Positions 1 to 11,661 are shown, counted from the first letter of the stretch. The stretch is DNA of 64,000 nt from Cordylochernes scorpioides (GCA_030710605.1 CP092882.1:16922316-16986315); one strand, 5' to 3'. The notes: generated by a model not told the origin, from the letters alone. Made by a program: numbers and translations.

Positions 1-518
1 CTGGCAACAGTGCTGATGATGGTAGCAGACGATACCGGAAGTAGGTAACCCTACCGTGTTCCATATTCACCCGACTTCTCCCAACATAGCAGCGGGTGGC
101 GGTTATTTTTACGTCTCTTATTTTGGAAAGCTAAGATTTTGTTCATTTGCTCTAAAGACACCGTAAGTTATTTTTGAGAGACAAATCTGGGTGTGACAAA
201 TTATAACTTTGTCGGCTGCAATGTCATAGCCCTGGAGACATTTTTTTCTCATCACTGAACAGCTGTTTCTTTCATGTTGTGTTATATTTTGGGCAGTGTT
301 TATTTTTAAGGCACTTTCGAGTGTGTTGAAAAATCTTTTTATCATCTCAAAATATACACAATATATATCTGATTAATTTTTGGCGCAGGGTTGCCAAATT
401 TCAAAAACGGAATTATTTTGATTATTCCCTGATGGGGTAAAATATTTGTAAGGATTCCCCCCTCCATTAAATAAATTGCATTTCAATTTCTAAAATGTGG
501 TGTTCGAATTTATGTTAT

Positions 519-658
519 TTTGCCATGGTTAATCATAAATTTTCCGTTTATCATTACTCTTCACAATTCATCATTTCATACCCCATTCCTAAGGTTAGAA
601 ATAATTGTTATTTCTCCTTAAAATAAATTTTGATTTGCCATGGTTAATTATAAATTTT
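519..658 (+). repeat. 5'-truncated SINE-B copy with 25-bp target-site duplication
   Basis: Bases 544-633 match the 3' body of SINE-B (shared text CATTACTCTTCACAATTCAT and CTAAGGTTAGAAATAAT), also seen after the tRNA-like head at 14066 and at 35380. The copy is flanked by direct repeats 519-543 and 634-658 (start TTTGCCATGGTTAAT), which differ at one of 25 positions. That is the signature of LINE-machinery retroposition with a target-site duplication; the tRNA-like head is missing, so it is a 5'-truncated insertion. Confidence 0.75.
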
Positions 659-904
659 AATATTAATTTTGAAATAGATTGTAAAAAAATAGTTATCGTT
701 TGACGTCATATATGCCTGTATGATTTATGCAAATAAAATAAATTATTAATTATATATAATTGCATATAATATATGCGCATGGTAAGATTATGATAATACA
801 TCTCTCTGCGAATAGTTTTTAATTCTAAAGTTGCCCAGAGAGAATAAATTGTGTAAGTATTACATGTTCAATTCCTCATCAATTTTTGTTTGAAGACCCC
901 TATC

Positions 905-945
905 TCTCCTGACGAGGATAAAAGATTTTTGTCGAAATGTCGAGA
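905..945 (+). ncRNA. Hammerhead-like ribozyme motif (PLE-type terminus)
   Basis: CTGACGA at 909-915, an imperfect AT-rich helix II, GAAA at 934-937, then GTC at 939-941. UCUC (905-908) pairs with GAGA (942-945) as helix I, exactly where a type I hammerhead needs it. One extra purine sits between the CUGACGA box and helix II, and helix III has no loop unless two molecules pair, so self-cleavage is doubtful. The same family recurs as an inverted pair at 23937-24147, with the shared downstream text GGCCGAAGT. Confidence 0.5.
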
Positions 946-1051
946 TTATAAAAGGATTAACGGGCCGAAGTAGCTTTAATTTTATGAACAATGATTATAG
1001 TTATTGGTTTAAAAAATATTAAGAATAGTGTTATTTACAAACGAAACATAC

Positions 1052-1153
1052 CTTGCCAGTGGCAGGCTTATTGCAGCCTGCGCAAATTTGTTCCTTTGTG
1101 TCACTCATGGTGTCCTTAGCTTGACCTGCACATGATGCACATGTTAGTGACAT
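1052..1153 (-). CDS. Candidate coding exon, CxxC-CxxC peptide, unknown gene
   Basis: On the minus strand an ATG at 1151-1153 opens a 34-codon frame that runs exactly to an AAG|GTATGT splice donor (GT = plus AC at 1050-1051), in phase 0. The peptide has CASC at residues 5-8 and CAGC at 24-27, resembling half of a zinc-binding module. A second in-frame Met is at residue 16. No matching second exon was found in the 1 kb left to the window edge, and the region is repeat-rich. It may be a first exon or chance; I do not recognise the family. Confidence 0.3.
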
Positions 1154-1336
1154 TCCCCTCTTTACAATAAGCACACACACAAAGAACAAATATATAAAAC
1201 ACAAAAAATAGATTACATTTTATATTTAAATATATTCTCACTGGTATTCAAAAGTTATGTAATAAACAATAAAAGGAAGATTTTTTAATTAATGAAAGAT
1301 TATATGAAAGAAATTTGCATATATATATATTACATA

Positions 1337-1790
1337 ATCAACTAATAATATTGTTGCGTGCTCGACCTTTCGCAACGCTTCCTTACTGTGGCTGACCCTT
1401 TGTACCGTTGGCCTTCCCTACACTACCACCTGGGAGCCACGCCAACACGTGAAACTCTCCCAACCTCTGGCAGTATCCGTCAGCCTTACCACGGGTGGGG
1501 GGACAGTCAGGACTGACCAGAGGCGCAGCGATGTGTTGTCGGAAGGAGAGTCACGACCGCACAACGCCGAAGAACAAGAGCCTTTATTGAAACACTTTAT
1601 CTACATTTATGAATGGTCGCAATATCATATAACAAGTACTTTACATAATACAGGTGGCAGGATGAGGCTGGAGGAGGAATCATGCACAGAACCATTTATT
1701 TACAGGGGATGACGAAGGAACAGGACCAACAACAGAGTCAGAGCAGAGAAACGCCGCATAAATCCATGGCGCCACCTATTGGCCACTTTT
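1337..1790. other. GC-richer island in AT-rich DNA, unassigned
   Basis: Base composition shifts abruptly to GC-rich here. An 87-codon frame at 1449-1712 (plus) has no recognisable motif. The stretch ends near ATCCATGGCGCCACCTATTG (from about 1763), which resembles the ATGGCGC motif shared by the fold-back families. It may be an old transposon fragment. Confidence 0.3.
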
Positions 1791-1895
1791 AGAACTATTT
1801 TCTAACGCCATGCATGCCACACTATGTAAAAACAAGAGAAAAATATGACTCCTAATATTATGTTTAATTAATTAATAGGCTAATCCCTTAATAGA

Positions 1896-1972
1896 ATGTT
1901 CAAAACTATAAGTCTGAGGGATAAGTGTCTTTATAAAAGACACTTATCCCTCAGACTTATAGTTTTGAACAT
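1896..1972. repeat. Perfect 37-bp-arm palindrome, 3-nt loop
   Basis: Arms 1896-1932 and 1936-1972 are exact reverse complements around the loop ATA. The palindrome is bracketed by 16-bp direct repeats TAATATTATGTTTAAT at 1853-1868 and 1972-1987 (the second abuts the right arm). A perfect cruciform-prone hairpin between direct repeats suggests a recent fold-back duplication event. Confidence 0.85.
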
Positions 1973-2713
1973 AATATTATGTTTAATGGCGATATATTTA
2001 TACAATCACGAGTTTTATGGAAATCATTATATGAAGGATGGTTTAACATTTTTTTATTTTCAATCTTTTACATTCAATAAAATAATTTTGTTATTAACCT
2101 TTTTACACAAACATCACAGTGTATTATATATTAAGATAAAAATAGATATCTAAATATATGTATAATATTATATTTTCAACCCCTAAATATACTAATAGTT
2201 GGGTTTAAAATATGGATATTACTGGATTTTCAAAACGTTTATTTATATGTAAGGGAAAGGTATATAGATAAATTTTATTGCAGAAGTATTACTCTAAACA
2301 TTTGTATTTGAATGACGTCAATAGCCATAAAGTTAAGTGGTGCTAAGTGATAGCCACCTTTTTTTTTTCTTGGCAGAAGATGCAATATTTCACTCTCAAT
2401 ATTTTCAGCCAAAAATAAGATTTATTCCCCTTTATTTCGACTCATATATATATCATTTATGAAAATAACCAAATATTCGTTTTGTAATGGGAAGTTTTTA
2501 TATTTTAATTTTATAAATATTTTTTTTTTATACTAGCCGAATGACCCGGGCAACGCCCGGGGTTTACCCGATTAAATGCTTTTATTAAAATACTATTCGT
2601 TACAATTATAAATTGGCGCCGTGGATGTCATTCTTGTATAATATATAAATGGGTTTTAAAAATTGTAAAGAAAATGCATCGGACGGGAATCGAACCCGGG
2701 GCGCCCGCCACTA

Positions 2714-5700
2714 TCTACTTATATATTTGCCTTATTCTGTCTGTCTGTCTGAAGCTCACGGATAGAATGCGCGCCCATTGGCCGCCAGCAAACACGTGAC
2801 CTCCCTGCCCGCCCCCCTCTAGACAACCCTGTTATCAGCTGTGTGTTACATCCACCTGTCTATACACACCACCCTGTCTATAGCGGTCACCCTAGGCAAC
2901 CCTGTTATCAGCTGTGTGATGCATACACCTGTCTAAACAGACCACCCTGTCTATAGCGACCACTCTAGACAACCCTGTTATCAGCTGTGTGATACATCCA
3001 CCTGTCTATACAGACCACCCTGTCTATAGCGACCACTCTAGACAACCCTGTTATCAGCTGTGTGATACATCCACCTGTCTATACAGACCACCCTGTCTAT
3101 AGCGGCCACCCTAGACAACCCTGTTATCAGCTGTGTGATACATCCACCTGTCTATACAGACCACCCTGTCTATAGCGTTCACCCTAGACAACCCTGTTAT
3201 CAGCTGTGTGATACATCCACCTGTCTAAACAGACCACCCTGTCTATAGCGGTCACCTTCGGCAACCCTGTTATCATCAGTGTGATACATCCACCTGTCTA
3301 TACAGACCACCCTGTCTATAGTGACCACCCTAGACAACCCTGCTATCATCAGTGTGATACATCCACCTGTCTATACAGACCACCCTGTCTATAGCGACCA
3401 CTCTAGACAACCCTGTTATCAGCTGTGTGATACATCCACCTGTCTAAACAGACCACCCTGTCTATAGCGACCACTCTAGACAACCCTGTTATCAGCTGTG
3501 TGATACATCCACCTGTCTATACAGACCACCCTGTCCATAGCGACCACCCTAGACAACCCTGTTATCATCAGTGTGATACATCCACCTGTCTATACAGACC
3601 ACCCTGTCTATAGCGACCACTCTAGACAACCCTGTTATCAGCTGTGTGATACATCCACCTGTTTAAACAGACCACCCTGTCTATAGCGACCACTCTAGAC
3701 GACCCTGTTATCAGCTGTGTGATACATCCACCTGTCTATACAGAACACCCTGTCTATAGCGACCACCCTAGACAACCCTGTTATCAGCTGTGTGATACAT
3801 CCACCTGTTTAAACAGACCACCCTGTCTATAGCGACCACTCTAGACGACCCTGTTATCAGCTGTGTGATACATCCACCTGTCTATACAGAACACCCTGTC
3901 TATAGCGACCACCCTAGACAACCCTGTTATCAGCTGTGTGATACATCCACCTGTCTATACAGACCACCCTGTCTATAGCGACCACTCTAGATAACCCTGT
4001 TATCAGCTGTGTGATACATCCACCTGTCTATACAGACCACCCTGTCTATAGCGACCACCCTAGACAACCCTGTTATCAGCTGTGTGATACATCCACCTGT
4101 CTAAACAGACCACCCTGTATATAGCGGCCATTCTAGATAACCCTGTTATCAGCTGTGTGATACATACACCTGTCTATAGCGGCCACTCTAGACAACCCTG
4201 TTATCAGCTGTGTGATACATCCACCTGTCTATACAGACCACCCTGTCTATAGCGGTCACCCTAGGCAACCCTGTTATCAGCTGTGTGATGCATACACCTG
4301 TCTAAACAGACCACCCTGTCTATAGCGACCACTCTAGACAACCCTGTTATCAGCTGTGTGATACATCCACCTGTCTATACAGACCACCCTGTCTATAGCG
4401 ACCACTCTAGACAACCCTGTTATCAGCTGTGTGATACATCCACCTGTCTATACAGACCACCCTGTCTATAGCGACCACCCTAGACAACCCTGTTATCAGC
4501 TGTGTGATACATCCACCTGTCTATACAGACCACCCTGTCTATAGCGTTCACCCTAGACAACCCTGTTATCAGCTGTGTGATACATCCACCTGTCTATACG
4601 GACCACCCTGTCTATAGCGACCACCCTAGACAACCCTGTTATCAGCTGTGTGATACATCCACCTGTCTAAACAGACCACCCTGTCTATAGCGGTCACCTT
4701 CGGCAACCCTGTTATCATCAGTGTGATACATCCACCTGTCTATACAGACCACCCTGTCTATAGTGACCACCCTAGACAACCCTGTTATCAGCTGTGTGAT
4801 ACATCCACCTGTCTAAACAGACCACCCTGTATATAGCGGCCATTCTAGATAACCCTGTTATCAGCTGTGTGATACATACACCTGTCTATAGCGGCCACTC
4901 TAGACAACCCTGTTATCAGCTGTGTGATACATCCACCTGTCTATACAGACCACCCTGTCTATAGCGGTCACTTTAGGCAACCCTGTTATCAGCTGTGTGA
5001 TACATCCACCTGTCTATACAGACCACCCTGTCTATAGCGACCACCCTAGACAACCCTGCTATCATCAGTGTGATACATCCACCTGTCTATACAGACCACC
5101 CTGTCTATAGCGACACCTCGACATTCCACTCTAGAGAAACTTGCCAACATTGTTGTATTGTGCTGTAAAAAACAATATCATACGCAATATATATATATAT
5201 ATAGCGACCACTCTAGACAACCCTGTTATCAGCTGTGTGATACATCCACCTGTCTAAACAGACCACCCTGTCTATAGCGACCACTCTAGACAACCCTGTT
5301 ATCAGCTGTGTGATACATCCACCTGTCTATACAGACCACCCTGTCTATAGCGACCACCCTAGACAACCCTGTTATCAGCTGTGTGATGCATACACCTGTC
5401 TATACAGACCACCCTGTCTATAGCGACCACCCTAGACAACCCTGTTTTCAGCTGTGTGATACATCCACCTGTCTATACAGACCACCCTGTCTATAGCGAC
5501 CACCCTAGACAACCCTGTTATCAGCTGTGTGATACATCCACCTGTCTAAACAGACCACCCTGTCTATAGCGACCACCCTAGACAACCCTGTTATCAGCTG
5601 TGTGATACATCCACCTGTCTATACAGACCACCCTGTCTATAGCGACCACCCTAGACAACCCTGTTATCAGCTGTGTGATACATCCACCTGTCTATACAGA

Positions 5701-6303
5701 CCACCCTGTCTATAGCGACCACCCTAGACAACCCTGTTATCAGCTGTGTGATACATCCACCTGTCTATACAGACCACCCTGTCTATAGCGACCACCCTAG
5801 ACAACCCTGTTATCAGCTGTGTGATGCATACACCTGTCTATACAGACCACCCTGTCTATAGCGACCACCCTAGACAACCCTGTTTTCAGCTGTGTGATAC
5901 ATCCACCTGTCTATACAGACCACCCTGTCTATAGCGACCACCCTGGACAACCCTGTTATCAGCTGTGTGATACATCCACCTGTCTATACAGACCACCCTG
6001 TCTATAGCGACCACCCTAGACAACCCTGTTATCAGCTGTGTGATGCATACACCTGTCCATACAGACCACCCTGTCTATAGCGACCACCCTAGACAACCCT
6101 GTTATCAGCTGTGTGATACATCCACCTGTCTATACAGACCACCCAGTCTATAGCGGTCACCCTAGACAACCCTGTTATCAGCTGTGTGATACATCCACCT
6201 TTCTATACAGACCACCCTGTCAATAGCGACCACCCAAGACAACGTTTTTAAAATATATTCGCACTCGGGTAAACCCCGGGCGTTGCCCGGGCCATTCGTC
6301 TAG
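2714..6303 (+). mobile_element. Nested Helitron, plus strand, filled by a minisatellite
   Basis: Begins A|TCTACTTATATATTTGCC with a TCTGTCTGTCTG run near the 5' end (2714 on) and ends with the hairpin CCCGGGCGTTGCCCGGG, CCATTCGT and CTAG|T (6300-6303). Between the ends lies little but the 73-bp minisatellite. Copies of about 70 bp flank it directly (about 2639-2708 and 6305-6374, starting ATATATAAATGRGTTTT), so it sits in or caused a local duplication of its host element. No coding capacity is seen. Confidence 0.6.
2821..6243. repeat. 73-bp minisatellite, roughly 45 copies
   Basis: Repeat unit contains CAACCCTGTTATCAGCTGTG, ATACATCCACCTGTC and CCACCCTGTCTATAGCG; adjacent units start 73 bases apart (for example 3113 and 3186). 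Variants share GTGATGCATACACC, TTATCATCAGTG or a shortened unit near 4170 and 4870, and blocks of variants recur in the same order, showing higher-order duplication. An unrelated AT-rich patch interrupts the array at about 5115-5200. No conserved frame. Confidence 0.95.
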
Positions 6304-6340
6304 TAATATATAAATGAGTTTTAAAAATTGTAAAAAAAAT

Positions 6341-6408
6341 GCATCGGCCGGGAATCGAACCCGGGGCGCCCGCGTGGCAGGCGAGCATTCTACCACTGAA
6401 CCAAAAGC
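6341..6408 (-). pseudogene. tRNA-Gly(GCC)-like sequence carried in a Helitron
   Basis: The minus strand reads GGTTCAGTGGTAGAATGCTC (A box), GCCTGCCAC (anticodon GCC) and GGTTCGATTCC (B box), closely matching eukaryotic tRNA-Gly(GCC). The 3' acceptor strand CCGATGC is present, but the 5' strand that should be GCATCGG is replaced by a TTTGCTTTT-like sequence, so the acceptor stem cannot form. It is a pseudo-tRNA captured by the Helitron. A 33-base fragment of the same tRNA lies at 2676-2708 (same orientation). Confidence 0.75.
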
Positions 6409-6599
6409 AAACGGTGACAGAAGTGTCTCGCGCATTGGCGGCACCAAATGATGGGGGGGGGGGGGGGGGGGGGGGCAAAGGTGGCGTGATCGTAGCCGAC
6501 CAATAGGAGGGCGCCATCAAACCGTGACAGAGGCCATGGCGCTCGTAACTATATATAGAATAACTCGATAAAATAATCCCTTGAATCAATATTAAAATA

Positions 6600-8240
6600 A
6601 GTGTTGGAAAAAAAAGAAGGAAATATTTTCTAAAATAATAAATCAATGATCTTAAAATACTTTTAGACTGACAACACTGTAATATAAAAACTAGAACAAA
6701 AGAATGTTTGTTTTGATTTACATAATTAGTATGGGTAATCGTTTTTTTTTTCTCTCTCCCTCTCTTTGAAAATAATAAATTTAAAATACTTTATTAAAAG
6801 GTAAAATCGCCTAATTATTTAAAACCATTTCAGCTGTAAGTAAACTTGTTATTTGTTGTTTCATCGTCTGAACCGTAAAAGATTCACAACAATAAGAACA
6901 TTAGGCCTCCAGGGAAAGTTTATTTTTTAAATATTTTATATAACTGTATAGAGATAATCATCATTTCTATATAAATTAAAATAATTGTCAGTTTATTCAA
7001 CATTTCAACAATATTTGGCTTATCTGTTTGATAGTTTTTTTTACACAATATAGTTGGATAAACTTTTTTAACGCAAACAATTTTAAAACTATGAAATTTA
7101 TTTATTTTTTAAATTCACTTATATATTCACAAAAGATTGTATCCATAATTTATAATAAAATAAAAAAATATATAGAATTTCAATATATAATAATTTTAGA
7201 GAATTTAAATGTATAATCTATCTCGTTTAGATAGATTTTGTTGAACTAAAGCAAATACGAAGGTAAAACAACAATATATAAGCAAAGTGTTTATAAATCC
7301 AGATTTAAATATTGCTTTATCAATTACAAATAAATGATTTCTCTATGAACGAGAGTGTATTATTTTGTAACATTTATCTTACAAAGCTTGTGTAAAGTTA
7401 AATAAAGATTGCCAAGCTGTGTGGCGCGTTGTTTATTGTTTTACGGTCGTTTGGCAAATTGCCCTGTTTGGCTGATTGAAAGGCTACTTGTTAATTTACA
7501 GACGGAGGTCTTCCATCATCGCCATTTTGTTAACAGTAATTATGAAAATTGAATATTGAGCATTCATTTTATCTTTTGATAATTTATCATTTTCATATTG
7601 AAGTCATCTTAGTGTAAATATAAATAACAATTGTAATTTGTAAATTTATGCCAATGAAGAAACCAACGAAGCATATACATTTATTGATGTGGAAATATTT
7701 TAAAATAACATATCAAACTCTATAAATGTCTTAAAATTTATTCATTATTTTTATTATTTTTTATATACTACATTTGTTTCAGATTATAAATCTTATTTGT
7801 ATACGCGAGTAGGTTTATATATTTTGAATAAATTATCAAGTGACACATCATGTCAAAAAATAGTATTTTTATTTATTTTTATTCCACTATGAATTGTATT
7901 TCTAAATTATTATTTTTTTGGGCTGTTCTATATTTCAAATATAATAGCTTTTATGATTTTAAAATATTACAATTCATACTTTTTAACACGAATAAAATAA
8001 ATGGATTTTGACATTTGTTTTTACTTTTTTATGCTGTCGTCTGTTATTTAACTGCGTTGTCAGGTTGTTCTAACAGTAGACAAGCTCGTCTGGCATTAGG
8101 CCATCGCCGAGTCAAACCTTTTATTGTTCTCTCTGGAATATTTAGAGAGTAACATTTGAGCAACAGTATACATGATTAACACTTTTCTGGATGGCTCATA
8201 GAATTATATATATAAAAAATCTTATTTCAATCTATTTGTT
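6600..8240. other. AT-rich unassigned DNA
   Basis: Low-complexity AT-rich sequence with short T and CT runs. The only complex part is about 7420-7550, with GTGGCGCGTTG and GACGGAGGTCTTCC, which I cannot assign. The frame at 7028-7216 is AT-rich noise. Confidence 0.5.
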
Positions 8241-8248
8241 AAAATACG

Positions 8249-8393
8249 AAACTATTTTAGACGCGTATGATTCTTTTATAAATAAAACAAGTTCTACTGC
8301 CCTTACTGTAATGGAAAAAATATATAATATAATAATAATACGCGTCTAAAATAGTTTCGTATTTTGATAACAGATGGCGCGCTAATGCATCAT
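8249..8393. repeat. HH-d fold-back pair
   Basis: Left part (from 8249, AAACTATTTTAGACGCGTAT) is repeated inverted at 8340-8362, followed by the HH-d end AGATGGCGCGCTAATGCATC at 8375-8394. Central text CTGCCCTTACTGTAATGG is shared with HH-d copies at 12080, 19720, 47500 and 54030. Confidence 0.7.
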
Positions 8394-8837
8394 ATTGTCA
8401 AGTAGCTCCATCCAGATGGGACAACTGTCAATCATCCCTGGACCCCGGGGGGGGGGGGACCACAGGTGTGGGGGCTTCTGGGAAGCTGATCTGTAAATAA
8501 GGAAAACGGGACGGTGGCTAACGCCGTTCATTCAGGATTAGTTTTAACTGAGGGTAAGTTGTACTTTCTCTCTCTCTCCCTATAAATACCCCTTATAATA
8601 AATTAATTATCCCCAAACTTGGCCTTGCTTTATTTATCTCCGCGACAATATTTTAATCGATTTGTCTGCATTCTCGTTTGCTATTACATAGCTACTCCTT
8701 TTGTATTAGGAACTATGTACTGAAAGAGGCTTATCTCCCTTTAATTATACATCAGAACGATGCATTATGTCCATCACCCTGGTAAAACACTTTACTGTTG
8801 ATAATGAAGAATAATTAAATAATATATAATAATAATA

Positions 8838-8990
8838 CAGTAGAACTCTTGGATAATTCAAACTCCTTTAATTAGAAAACATATTTAATTCAACTATTTA
8901 TCTTGGTCTCTAGAATTTCCTATGAATAGAATTTCCGTTTTTAATTCGATTTTTTTTGGGTCCCTTGGGCTTCGACTATAGTATATCGAC
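8838..8990 (+). mobile_element. Possible pogo-like MITE end
   Basis: TACAGTAGAACTCTTGGATAATTC-type start at 8838 (TA then CAGTAGAAC) has the same terminal nonamer as the two complete pogo-like MITEs at 29648-30070. I cannot find the opposite terminal repeat, so this may be a one-ended relic. Confidence 0.35.
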
Positions 8991-9038
8991 TATTAACTGT
9001 TGTAAATGGCAATTTTGTGTACATATTTCATGATTATA

Positions 9039-9238
9039 CGGTGTACATATAAAAGTCAGTGGACAAGAGGGTAACACCCTCGATTCCCGACAGTCATGAG
9101 CCGGGATTGAATCCCGTGTTAAAATTTTGTTTAATATGTGAATAACCATCACATATTATTCATTGTTTCAATTATCATAAACTAGGTTGTTCTTGTTGAG
9201 CGGTACCTAATAAAGTGATTTTGAACCGGTGTACATAT
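9039..9238 (+). repeat. SINE-A, complete, 12-bp TSD
   Basis: tRNA-derived SINE between identical 12-bp direct repeats CGGTGTACATAT (9039-9050 and 9227-9238). The head has an A-box-like GTCAGTGGACAAGAGGG, GATTCCCGACAGTCATGAGC and a B-box-like CCGGGATTGAATCCCG. The body reads TATGTGAATAACC, TATTATTCATTGTTTCAA and GAGCGGTACCTAATAAAGTG. It may still hold Pol III promoter boxes. Confidence 0.85.
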
Positions 9239-9419
9239 TTCAAGCTACTATTTCTAGTTACTATATGCAAAATTTGACATCGAATGTGTAATTTGCGTGC
9301 TTCCCAATGTTTAATTATGTTAATTTCACGATGATTTGATTTGTATTTAATTTCAGATTTACACGCAATTATACTGATTGTGAATATGGCGGGTCTTTGC
9401 AACTGTTAAATAAATAAAA

Positions 9420-10200
9420 TAAATAATTTCGACTATATATATACATGAAATAAAAAATATATGAATAATATATAATAATAATTAATTAAATAAATAAATA
9501 ATAGTAAAGAGAGAAAGATACCTCTCTAGCTACATTAATAAAATCCTCTCGCGACATTTTGTTGTATTAGGAACTATTTGAAAAAATATATTTCTGTGAT
9601 TTTATATTCAGATTAGAACCACATTTTAAAAATTAATTAATAGAACAACACTTTAAAGTTGAAAATATAATCAATATGAAATTAAACAATGCACATTTCG
9701 ATTTAAATTTAAATCTTCATTATAAACCCTTTCTATTTTATTCCTTTAACCTATTTTTATTTAAAGTATATTGAATTGATTACGGTATTGTAAAATCTCG
9801 CATCAAAGTTATCGTGATTAAGTTTTAAATCAAGTTACAATAATTTCTGTTAAATGTAAAATAGTTCTAAGTAAAAAAGGTAACGATTAACAAAATGAAA
9901 GAAGACAAGTTTCTTTAATTGTTAATCGCTACATATGTTGCTAAGAAGAATCTTCTATATCTAAAAAAGGTAAATCAAAAGTCTATATTGAAAATCTTAA
10001 TCTGAAAAATAATTTTTCCATAAAAATCTAACTTTTCATACTGTTTTTATTTGATTTTAAAAGGTTGTTATATTGAATTTTTATTAAATGACGTTATTAA
10101 ATTTTGAAATGACGTTGCGCTAAACATTTTAATTATGTTTTAATGAAGTTCCAAAATATTGACATTTTAAACTTTAAAATGTTGTCTTGATTTATAAAGA
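9420..10200. other. AT-rich DNA, nothing recognised
   Basis: Long A/T runs and simple AATA/TTAA sequence without frames, boxes or inverted repeats that I can support. Confidence 0.5.
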
Positions 10201-10202
10201 AA

Positions 10203-10335
10203 ATGGGTTGACCAAATATCAGGAACAGATTAAATCAAGGTTTAGTTGATTTCTGTTCCACCAGATGGCGCTCTGCCATCTAAAAAAAAGCACATGTGCT
10301 CCTGGTCAGGATATGCCTACTTTGTTTTTAATATA
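10203..10335 (+). repeat. HH-b single arm
   Basis: Contains AAATATCAGGAACAG, TTTAGTTGATTTCTGTTCCA, CAGATGGCGCTCTGCCATCT and GCACATGTGCTCCTGGTCAG, the ordered blocks of HH-b. The complete inverted pair is at 14771-15048. The inverted arm is absent here. Confidence 0.75.
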
Positions 10336-10817
10336 TATATTTATAGCCCTTTTTTTTATCGTTATCAAAAATTAAAAATATTTTTGAAATTTCTTGTATC
10401 TATTCTTCATATCATCATTTCCCCCCTATTTTCTTTCTATAACATTATAATTTTTATTTAGATAAATTAATATAAACTTAATTTATACTAATGAATATAC
10501 AAAAATGATAATTCAGTTTTAGATTGCTAAACTGACATTATATTAACTATTAAAAACAACCAATCAAAAATTTTATAATAATTTTCAAAGTAATATAATT
10601 AAAATTCTTCTATTTTATAACATTTTATATATAGCGGTAGTTTCTATACCCCAGAAAAAAAGCTATATTTCAATCATAGAATAAAAAAATCAAAACTAAA
10701 TTAAATCTTAAACACGGTGGTTTTCAAGCTTATTATTATTTAATATTTTTAAAAAATTGTATAGGAATTTATTAGAGATTCCTTATATAAAAATCAAAAT
10801 AGTCAAATATAAAACTT

Positions 10818-10930
10818 AGTTTAATTAAAAAGGCATATATTGGATCAAAATATCACTTATTTTACCAATATTTCAGTTGACTGAACGCCATAGATTGCTC
10901 TATTTTCAAAATAAAACTTGGTGTTTAAAT
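10818..10930 (+). repeat. HH-e fragment
   Basis: AAAAAGGCATATATTGGATC, TTACCAATATTTCAGTTGAC and GAACGCCATAGATTGCTC mark one arm of HH-e with an internal deletion joining the GAACGCC part to the element's outer end ATTGCTCTATTTTCAAAA. Confidence 0.65.
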
Positions 10931-11400
10931 TATAAATATATATTATATTTTTAATTATAAATATATATATAAAAATTGAAATAAGATTTGTCCTAAAAAG
11001 AATTGTCCTCAGAAGAATGGCGTGATAAATTCCCTTTACTTCGAAAATAATGGGGGGAAAAAAACGAAGAATGCTAACAAAAGAGGGAAAAAAGAAATGA
11101 GTCTTTAAAATATAGTAATGGAGGTGAAAAATCCATAAAACACATTATTTTTCAATTTTACGCCCACGTGGCATTTATTATTATTTTTTCAAACGAATAT
11201 TGATTTTCTGTCATATATTGAATTTTAATTTGGAATTTAATAATGCCAAATTAAAATATAAATTAAAGAGCCTTTCTTTGAGAAATAAATTCGTTTATAA
11301 AAAATCATGCCATTTATTTTTAATAAAATATATTTTCTATAAAAGATATAATATATAAATATATATGTATTGAAAATAGAGCAATCCATAAATAAATCTT

Positions 11401-11607
11401 TAATTAAAAATACATATATTGGATCAAAATATCATTTATTTTACCAATATTTCAGTTGGCTGAACACCAACCTTTATCAAGGTGTTATAACATTTGTTAT
11501 TGACACACTTTAAAATGTTATAACACCTTGATAAAGGTTGGCGTTCAGCCAACTGAAATATTGGTAAAATAAATGATATTTTGATCCAATATATGTATTT
11601 TTAATTA
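11401..11607. repeat. HH-e inverted dimer, hammerhead-like core in both arms
   Basis: Arms 11401-11495 and 11513-11607 are near-perfect inverted copies around a 17-nt loop. In the right arm the plus strand reads ACC, UUGAUAA, a 7-bp helix II (GGUUGGC/GCCAACU), GAAA, UAUU and GGU. ACC and GGU can pair as helix I. Two core positions differ from CUGANGA, so this is a relic or divergent hammerhead. The flanking GAAAATAGAGCAATCCAT (11375) is the usual outer end of the family. Confidence 0.75.
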
Positions 11608-11661
11608 AATATGTATATATATGTATTGTTCTGAATACATAGAGCAATCCATAATTAAATT

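Larger units (their letters stand above)
2533..6559 (-). mobile_element. Outer Helitron, minus strand, nonautonomous, with nested insertions
   Basis: Read on the minus strand it ends (3') with the hairpin CCCGGGCGTTGCCCGGG, then TCATTCGG and CTAG (2533-2536) followed by T, the standard Helitron 3' end: hairpin, then CTRR. Its 5' end, TCTATATATAGTTACGAGC at 6559-6541, matches the complete copy at 41261-41686. It shares with that copy the block GGCTACGATCACGCCACC and a long C run (plus-strand G run about 6452-6474). No Rep/helicase coding is present. It carries the tRNA-Gly-like sequence and the nested Helitron at 2714-6303. Confidence 0.7.

Noticed and set aside
2821-6243. CRISPR-like array
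   Set aside because: The whole 73-bp unit is repeated without unique spacers, the context is eukaryotic and no cas-like gene is present; it is a minisatellite inside a Helitron.
6248-6646. 132-codon proline-run frame
   Set aside because: Translation of the Helitron's long G/C run and pseudo-tRNA; not a protein.
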